A stretch of 64,000 bases of DNA from Ideonella aquatica (GTDB lineage Bacteria; Pseudomonadota; Gammaproteobacteria; Burkholderiales; Burkholderiaceae_C): contig NZ_JAGQDE010000014.1 in NCBI RefSeq assembly GCF_018069755.1, positions 62,001-126,000 of the forward strand. The letters run 5' to 3'. Positions 59,230 through 64,000 of this stretch are shown piece by piece; position 1 is the first letter of the stretch; the number at the start of each line of letters is the position of its first letter. Both the position numbers and the translations under genes were made by a program. The notes beneath the pieces are model-generated. The model made no database searches and was not told where the DNA came from. It saw only the letters and a program-made list of their open reading frames with translations.

Positions 59230-62200
59230 TCAGTCCTCCTGGACAACGTCACCGGGCCTCAGCTCCAGTCCCACCAGCTTCGCAAACTCCTTGGCTGCGA
59301 AGCCGGTGTCGAAGTGGGCGCCGTCGCTGACGTTCACGACCACTGGCGCTTGGTCTTCGGCCAGCAGCCGGCGCAGGCTGTTGATCACGCCCTCAATCAC
59401 GCTGGCAGTGACCTCGCGCTCCTGGAAGCGCACGGTCACAGTATTCTCTCCCTCACCGATCTCGATGCGCACGCCCTTGAAAAGAGTTCCAGGTAGATCT
59501 CGGAAACGGTTGATGACACCAAACACGCGGTCGGTGGTGTCCAGGCTGATGCGCTTGGGTTGCAGTTTGACGGGTTTGGTGTCGTTGATTTGGACGGTCT
59601 TGTCGCCGCTGGCCGGAATGTGGAAGTCTGCCGTCTTGATAGCCTCGCCGGCGCGGGCATGAACGAGCAGTCGGGCTGCGGTGGCGCCAATCTCGAACGG
59701 CCCTTCGTAGGCCAAGCCGTCGCGCGGGTTGGAGCCGTCCAACGTGTAGGTCAGCGTGGCCTTGGGCGCGCACGCCAACGTGACGCGGCGCTTGTCGGCG
59801 GCGGGCTCCACCTGGTGGCGGATCTTCAGCTCGGCGGTCCAGCGAACGGGCGTGCCGGTCTCATAGTGGCCCGTGGTGTCTCGGGCGAGGAAGTACAGCG
59901 TGCCTTCCGTCGTGGTGAAACTGTCGAGGTCCTCGACTGACTGCCCGTTCACCAGCCCCTCGGGGCGGGTGGCGTACACCACCACCGGGCTTTCGCCCGC
60001 GTGGCGCGGCGTGAGACTCAGGATGGTGGCGCCCGTGTCAGGCTGGGTGCCAATGACCGACACGTTGACCGTAGTCTTGTCCTTTGGGAACGGCCCCTTC
60101 TCGATGTACCCGTCTTCACCCAGGCGCCAGCGGCCTTGCTTCAGGGCCTCGGTCTTCAGCGTGTCCATGCCACCTGAGCCAGGCATCCAGGGCCAGTCGG
60201 GGTTGCTCTTGGCACGCGCGACCACGTCTTTCCACGGCGTGCGGCGGTTGTCCTTGCCCGAAGGCCACAGAACTTCTTCCGCCATGGCGAAGTATTCGCC
60301 GAAGCTGTCTGTCAGGTTGGCGGCCAGCTTGTAGTTGGCGCGCGGGCTGGCCAGCAGCGTCTCGATCTGAGCCTCGGCGGACTGCTCGCCCTTGCCGAGC
60401 TTGAGGCCGTTGTCGATGGTGACGTTGGCCAGGAAGTGCCGGCCGTCGATGGGATCGGAGCTCGGGAAGTAGACCCGGTTGTAGGCAGCGGAGAGCGCCT
60501 TGGCAAAGCGGCCTTCCGCTTCTTCGAGCCGGTCACGCGCCTCCTCGAACAGGGTGTCGCCAGCCTTCAGGCGCTTGTGGATTTGCTCGATGGCGTAGAG
60601 CTCACGCAGGCGGTCTTCCACAGCGTCGGCCAAGTGACTGTCTTGCCCCGTCAGCACCAGCAGATTGTTCTTCTCCTGTTGGTAGTCGAAGAAGTTCTGC
60701 AACTCGCTGGGCGGGACCTTGCCGTCCGGCTTGATGACGATGAGGGTGCGTGGGCCGCTCAGGCGGATCTCGTCGAGGCGGGGCAGCACCTGCACGTCTT
60801 GGTAGGCCTGTCGCCTGTCCGGCTGGAGGATGCCGGTGAGCCGGTTAATAAGCGCCTGGTCGATCTTGGGCTGTGGCACCTCTTTGGCGTTGCGCTCGAT
60901 CTGGCGCGAGAGGTTCTCGGTCTCCTTGACGAAGAGACGCTGGTCCTCGCGGTGCAGATACCAGGCTTGCTCGCGCAGCCTCTGCAGGACCTGCAGGAAC
61001 TCGTCGGGCTTGCGGCCAGGTGCGGCGAGAAACTCAATGACCTCGCTCTCTGAAAGTCCGATGCGACCGCCCACTGCGCGGGACAGCGACGACGCCAGCA
61101 GCAGCGTCATCACCTGGCGGGATGCGTCGGTATCGAGCTCGGCGTCGATGGTCTCGGCGATTGCGTTGCCTTTGTCAGCGATGTCCCGCGTGACTGCCGG
61201 CAGCAGCTTGGGGGCGATGCGCTCGATCTCGTCGCGTACCTGGTCATCGTTGAGGGCGAGATGCTGGGCGCCAATGAGGTGGACATCATCGTCTTCGCGC
61301 TGCGCCACGCTCTTGAGCAGCCGCGCGGTGAACTGCATCAGCCCGCGGGTCTGTCGGAAACCTTCGTTCTCCTTGAACAGGGCGACGAGGTGCTTGAAAG
61401 ATGGATGGAAAGGGTAGGTCTCCCGGACCTGTTCGGCAATCTGCTCGATGCTGGCCGCGACGATGTAGCCTGCGTCCTCGGCCTTCTTGACCTGTTGTGC
61501 GTACTCCTCGGCCACGTCGGAGATGACGCGCTCGCTGGGCATCTCGTCGATGAGACGTGTCTTCAAGATCTCGTAGATCTCGTTGCCGGCCAGCTGTACC
61601 GGAGTGATCGTCATCGCTTGACGGCGCGTCTCCTGCTGAAGGTTCGAGATAGCGTCGGTCAACGCCTTGGTCTGCGCCTGGTAGCTGCCAGACAGGTTGG
61701 CGACGACGATGCAGCAATTGGGCAGTTCCAGCGCCGCACTCATCAGGGTGGCCAGCGAGAACACCACCATGTTCGCCAGGGTGCCTTGCCCGAAGACCTG
61801 GGTGCTAGCGTTGTCCAGGTAGGGCGGCAACTCGTCAAGAAGGATCAGGGTCGGCTTGTCGCCGATGATCTCTTTCCACTTCGCCTGGTCGACGGACTTC
61901 GGGCCGTTGGCCCAGTAGGGCTTGATCGCTTCGGGCTCGCCCAGCTGCGTGGCGATATCCCCCCAGATGTAGTTGTCGGGCGTGTTGCGGCCATTGAAGG
62001 CTGCGATGCGTGCCTGGCCGAAGTCGATACGGTCCTTCAGGTCGGCCGGCAGTACTTCCTGCCGCAGGTTCGGGTGGCGCGCCAGCAGTCCCAGCGCGAT
62101 CATCATGTGCGTCTTGCCGCCGCCCATCGCCTGGGTCAATTCGAATACCGCTTGATCCGACTTTCCAGACAGTCGCAGAAGGCCCTCGCGGAACAACTGC

Positions 62201-62352
62201 GCCATGCCGTGGGTGACGAAGTTGCGCGAAAAGAACTCGCGCCCATCCCCGGCGTCGTGAATGAGGTCGGCCAGGTTCTCGATACCCTGGCTCATCCGGT
62301 AGTCGTAGATGGCCGCGCTGAAGCGGCAGGCCTGCTTGACGGTCTTGATCAC
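59230..62352 (-). CDS. DUF499 ATPase of the defence operon
   Basis: 1040 aa from GTG 62352, chosen because its GTGA overlaps the stop of the RHH gene (62349) and GGGAG precedes it; longer starts run through the RHH gene in another frame. The ATPase core is near the N terminus: Walker A AMGGGKTHMM with K80 and Walker B LILLDELPPYL with D173/E174. The long C terminus has beta-rich repeats (TLACAPKATLTYTLDGSNPRDG.., Fn3/CHB-like) and a final EVTASVIEGVINSLRRLL segment. DUF499 proteins occur in several anti-phage loci and are large STAND- or AAA-like ATPases. It is the first of the five large genes. Confidence 0.88.
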   Translation of the reverse strand: MIKTVKQACRFSAAIYDYRMSQGIENLADLIHDAGDGREFFSRNFVTHGMAQLFREGLLRLSGKSDQAVFELTQAMGGGKTHMMIALGLLARHPNLRQEVLPADLKDRIDFGQARIAAFNGRNTPDNYIWGDIATQLGEPEAIKPYWANGPKSVDQAKWKEIIGDKPTLILLDELPPYLDNASTQVFGQGTLANMVVFSLATLMSAALELPNCCIVVANLSGSYQAQTKALTDAISNLQQETRRQAMTITPVQLAGNEIYEILKTRLIDEMPSERVISDVAEEYAQQVKKAEDAGYIVAASIEQIAEQVRETYPFHPSFKHLVALFKENEGFRQTRGLMQFTARLLKSVAQREDDDVHLIGAQHLALNDDQVRDEIERIAPKLLPAVTRDIADKGNAIAETIDAELDTDASRQVMTLLLASSLSRAVGGRIGLSESEVIEFLAAPGRKPDEFLQVLQRLREQAWYLHREDQRLFVKETENLSRQIERNAKEVPQPKIDQALINRLTGILQPDRRQAYQDVQVLPRLDEIRLSGPRTLIVIKPDGKVPPSELQNFFDYQQEKNNLLVLTGQDSHLADAVEDRLRELYAIEQIHKRLKAGDTLFEEARDRLEEAEGRFAKALSAAYNRVYFPSSDPIDGRHFLANVTIDNGLKLGKGEQSAEAQIETLLASPRANYKLAANLTDSFGEYFAMAEEVLWPSGKDNRRTPWKDVVARAKSNPDWPWMPGSGGMDTLKTEALKQGRWRLGEDGYIEKGPFPKDKTTVNVSVIGTQPDTGATILSLTPRHAGESPVVVYATRPEGLVNGQSVEDLDSFTTTEGTLYFLARDTTGHYETGTPVRWTAELKIRHQVEPAADKRRVTLACAPKATLTYTLDGSNPRDGLAYEGPFEIGATAARLLVHARAGEAIKTADFHIPASGDKTVQINDTKPVKLQPKRISLDTTDRVFGVINRFRDLPGTLFKGVRIEIGEGENTVTVRFQEREVTASVIEGVINSLRRLLAEDQAPVVVNVSDGAHFDTGFAAKEFAKLVGLELRPGDVVQED

Positions 62353-62549
62353 GAAGAGGCTCCCTTGGCCGCGCGCTTGTTGCTGGTGGACGCATCTGTG
62401 GCGATGCCCTTGACCCTGCAATGCTCGCGGATCATCACCTCGACCATGTTGGCGATGGAGCGGTGTTCCAACTCGGCAGCCCGCTGCAGCGCTTCCTTGA
62501 TCTCTGGTCCGATGCGAAGCGTTAGAGTGGCGGTCTTGCTGGCAGCCAT
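62349..62549 (-). CDS. Ribbon-helix-helix protein coupled to the defence operon
   Basis: 66 aa from ATG 62549, with AGAGGA upstream. TATLTLRIGPEIKEALQRAAELEHRSIANMVEVMIREHC is a complete ribbon-helix-helix domain. A basic tail follows (SNKRAAKGASS). RHH proteins are repressors or antitoxins. Its stop overlaps the DUF499 start (GTGA), so it should be made in step with the ATPase and probably represses the operon promoter. Confidence 0.82.
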   Translation of the reverse strand: MAASKTATLTLRIGPEIKEALQRAAELEHRSIANMVEVMIREHCRVKGIATDASTSNKRAAKGASS

Positions 62550-62566
62550 GGCGTCCTCTTGTCGGG

Positions 62567-62582
62567 ACTGCAAATGTACTGC
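62567..62582. promoter_or_regulatory. Direct repeat ACTGC upstream of the RHH gene
   Basis: ACTGC at 62567-62571 and 62578-62582 is spaced by 11 bp, one helical turn, and lies 18-33 bp upstream of the RHH start. This is the spacing RHH dimers favour, so it is a candidate autoregulatory operator. Confidence 0.3.
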
Positions 62583-62681
62583 ATCAAGCAGCCACAGACT
62601 GCGAGTAGGCCAGCTTGGTACTTGCGTGCTCGCCGTATCTGCCAAACACCCAGCGGACGATTCGCCGAGAGCGTTTCCCAG

Positions 62682-63008
62682 TCACTTCATGCGTTCGCCG
62701 TCGGAAGCTACGGATGCGTCCGCGGCGGTAGTGCCCCAGGGTGAGCGCGCCTTCAGGGTGCGGCGCAGGCAGTCATTGGGCGCGAGCGGCTGGTCGAGCA
62801 TGGCCTGAAGGGCAGCAAAGCCCTTGGCATCAAGCGCGAAGAAGGTTTGGTCCAGCAACACTTCTTCGGCCCGCCGGCAAGCCGATTCAAGTACGAAGTC
62901 CGAACGGGTGCAGCCTAAACGGTCGGCCGCTTGGCTGATCAGGTTTCGCTGCCACGCTTTGCAGCGGATACTGATCTTGACCAGTTCCTTTGATCTAGTT
63001 TGGCCCAT
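62682..63008 (-). CDS. DUF1778-type antitoxin-like protein without toxin partner
   Basis: 108 aa from ATG 63008. It has the TacA/DUF1778 fold: ELVKISIRCKAWQRNLISQAADRLGCTRSDFVLESACRRAEEVLLDQTFFAL followed by the toxin-binding tail DAKGFAALQAMLDQP. Such antitoxins are normally followed by a GNAT acetyltransferase toxin. Here the next gene is the RHH gene, 133 bp on, and no GNAT gene is in sight. It may therefore have been recruited as a regulator of the defence operon. Confidence 0.8.
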   Translation of the reverse strand: MGQTRSKELVKISIRCKAWQRNLISQAADRLGCTRSDFVLESACRRAEEVLLDQTFFALDAKGFAALQAMLDQPLAPNDCLRRTLKARSPWGTTAADASVASDGERMK

Positions 63009-63036
63009 GAAGCGCCCTTCTTCTGCTGAATCCGCA

Positions 63037-63055
63037 ATGTCAGAGTCGGATGTCA
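63037..63055. promoter_or_regulatory. Direct repeat ATGTCA upstream of the DUF1778-type gene
   Basis: ATGTCA at 63037-63042 and 63050-63055, 13 bp apart and 29-47 bp upstream of the start. A candidate operator for the RHH-fold DUF1778 product at the head of the defence operon. Confidence 0.3.
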
Positions 63056-63236
63056 CACCATCCTATTTTGTAGTCAGGGCCCAGTGGCCGGCTCGGGAAG
63101 GGCCCGATCCCGGCGGGCCACGCCCTCATCTGTGTCGCGGTTGGGCTCACACTTGGTTGGGCAATATGGCCGGTTGACGTTGGCCCGCCAGCAGGCTCAC
63201 AATCCATCTGCTTGCTGGCTGCCCTGCAGCCCGGTA

Positions 63237-63404
63237 GTGGCACGAAACGCCACGCCCTCAACATCGTCAGGCTCCTGCAATAGCGATGGGGTCCAGCCGT
63301 CAGGCCCGGACTCGGGAGTTGAATCTCCTCTTGCCGAGTGGCATTGCCCCCGAGCGCACCCGCCGTGTGTGTCCTCGGGGGGCAATGTCGCCCGCGCACA
63401 CAGG
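63237..63404 (+). ncRNA. Candidate structured RNA, copy 1
   Basis: It precedes the 61-aa gene at 63412. Hairpin I is GTGGC..GCCAC (63237-63253). A shared block AGGCTCCTG..AGCGATGG follows. Hairpin II pairs GTCC/GGAC and GCC/GGC (63291-63311). Hairpin III pairs GGAG/CTCC (63315-63328). Hairpin IV is a 13-bp stem CATTGCCCCCGAG (63342-63354) with CTCGGGGGGCAATG (63374-63387, one bulge). Copy 2 at 63705 keeps the order with different bases in the stems. Confidence 0.5.
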
Positions 63405-63411
63405 AGCCCCC

Positions 63412-63597
63412 ATGGCACACGCTGCCGTCCTCCCTGGCCACGATGAGGCCACGCCCGAACGCATGGCATCCGCCGGCGTCCCCTTTGAGACCGCGTGGTG
63501 GTATCACCTCATCGGTCGCAGACTGACGCGCTTTTCGGAGCGTGACATCGATCGCATCATGGAAGTGCGTCGTCTCGTTGCCGAGGCGAGTCTGTGA
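63412..63597 (+). CDS. 61-aa ICE protein of unknown function
   Basis: ATG 63412 follows CAGGAGCCCCC. The product contains a short helical region (AGVPFETAWWYHLIGRRLTRFSERDIDRIMEVRRLVAEA) and no recognised domain. It sits just after the first structured-RNA copy, in the same relation as the DUF3577 gene to the second copy. Confidence 0.5.
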   Translation: MAHAAVLPGHDEATPERMASAGVPFETAWWYHLIGRRLTRFSERDIDRIMEVRRLVAEASL

Positions 63598-63610
63598 CTT
63601 CCTGTGGACC

Positions 63611-63668
63611 CCGGCTTGAGGCCGGGTTCTTCAAGCGCTTGAGTACTGCACCGGGCGCTTGAAGAACC
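63611..63668 (+). terminator. Double hairpin after the 61-aa gene
   Basis: CCGGC-TTGAG-GCCGG (63611-63625) is followed by a perfect 14-bp inverted repeat GGTTCTTCAAGCGC (63625-63638) / GCGCTTGAAGAACC (63655-63668) with a 16-nt loop. It may terminate transcription from the 61-aa gene or act as a protein or processing site. Confidence 0.4.
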
Positions 63669-63704
63669 AGGTTTCCCTGCCTGACCGACTCAATCGGTCC
63701 GACC

Positions 63705-63833
63705 GTGGCACGTTACGCCACGCCCAGACACCGAAAGGCTCCTGAAAGAGCGGTGGACCTGCCGGCCCTCAAGCCGGCAGCCTGGAGTTCAGTTCCATCA
63801 ACCCCCTGGGGATGTCATCCATCCCCGGCGGGG
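63705..63833 (+). ncRNA. Candidate structured RNA, copy 2
   Basis: It lies upstream of the DUF3577 gene. Hairpin I is GTGGC..GCCAC (63705-63721). The shared AGGCTCCTG (63736-63744) and AGCGGTGG follow. Hairpin II is CTGCCGGC/GCCGGCAG (63759-63780). Hairpin III pairs TGGA/TCCA (63783-63797). Hairpin IV pairs GGGGATG/CATCCCC (63808-63826) extended by CCCC/GGGG. I recall that a structured RNA motif upstream of DUF3577 genes has been reported; this may be it, unverified. Confidence 0.55.
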
Positions 63834-63870
63834 CTGGGTGCGTCCCCTTTCTTGTCACTGGAGATGCACC

Positions 63871-64000
63871 ATGCCTGAAGCACAAGCCCAAACCGTCTCG
63901 ATGTTCAACCTGATCGTCGAGGGTGTCGGCTACCTCAACCGGGTTCGTTCCGTCACGCCGAAGAAGGGGCCCGCCTACCTGGCGTGCACCATCAACGCGA
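63871..64000 (+). CDS. DUF3577/STY4534-family ICE protein, partial
   Basis: The gene runs off the right window edge. ATG 63871 follows TGGAGA. The visible 43 residues (MPEAQAQTVSMFNLIVEGVG.., RVRSVTPKKGPAYLACTINA) match the start of DUF3577 proteins, OB-like ssDNA-associated proteins of SPI-7/PFGI-1 elements. Its presence shows that the conjugative element backbone resumes here. Confidence 0.8.
   Translation, partial: MPEAQAQTVSMFNLIVEGVGYLNRVRSVTPKKGPAYLACTINA

Noticed and set aside
63600-63700. tRNA gene serving as ICE attachment site
   Set aside because: The hairpins do not form a cloverleaf and no CCA-type acceptor end or T-loop consensus is present; no att site was found in the window.

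Overview
The window is high-GC proteobacterial DNA. Gene content and protein style (LytTR and GGDEF regulators, SCPU-like chaperone-usher pili, H-NS of the short betaproteobacterial type, PFGI-1-like ICE genes) suggest a member of the Burkholderiales, probably near Leptothrix, Rubrivivax or Ideonella. This assignment is inference from the proteins. No rRNA or tRNA gene was seen.

Region 1 (1-21.7 kb) looks chromosomal and is a signalling and adhesion island. On the plus strand are a LytTR response regulator, a diguanylate cyclase with a degenerate receiver, and a protein derived from an IS4-type transposase that has lost its catalytic residues. On the minus strand are two tandem hybrid histidine kinases and a REC-GGDEF protein. 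The kinases have different periplasmic sensors but almost identical 1.3-kb cytoplasmic halves. A chaperone-usher operon follows: two pilins, chaperone, usher, a two-domain tip adhesin, and a decayed second adhesin. Strong hairpins follow each pilin gene. Two divergent proteins that look like degenerate GGDEF-EAL modules lie just beyond. The likely theme is c-di-GMP and two-component control of surface pili.

Region 2 (21.7-30.7 kb) holds secreted or lipoprotein genes, including a PKD-repeat lipoprotein next to a CHAP-domain lipoprotein. It ends in a graveyard of mobile DNA: a frameshifted IS1595-family element, an IS5-type fragment, an intact IS3-family element with a 4-bp target duplication (GAGC), and a truncated group II intron.

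Region 3 (30.8-64 kb) is one end of an integrative and conjugative element of the PFGI-1/SPI-7 type. A three-gene toxin-antitoxin-like cassette, a YecA-like protein, a WGR mini-protein and two overlapping LuxR-type regulators precede the backbone. The backbone is divergent ParC-like paralogues, parA, parB, a DUF2857 protein, two winged-helix replication-type proteins, a TIGR03761 protein, a DUF3158 protein, ssb and an SMARCAL1-like SNF2 helicase. It resumes at 63.87 kb with a DUF3577 gene that runs off the window.

Between these backbone parts sits about 16 kb of cargo. It contains an H-NS-like protein, a small Cys-rich protein translationally coupled to a low-GC SIR2-like protein, and a TTG-started polyproline ORF in front of a two-TM SLATT-like protein. 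It also holds a seven-gene minus-strand defence operon: DUF1778-type protein, RHH protein, DUF499 ATPase, DUF3780 protein, AlbA/Schlafen-type protein, DUF1156 methyltransferase, and PLD-SNF2 helicase. Two related non-coding segments, each with four aligned hairpins, flank the defence operon's upstream side and precede a 61-aa gene and the DUF3577 gene. They are a candidate structured RNA family.
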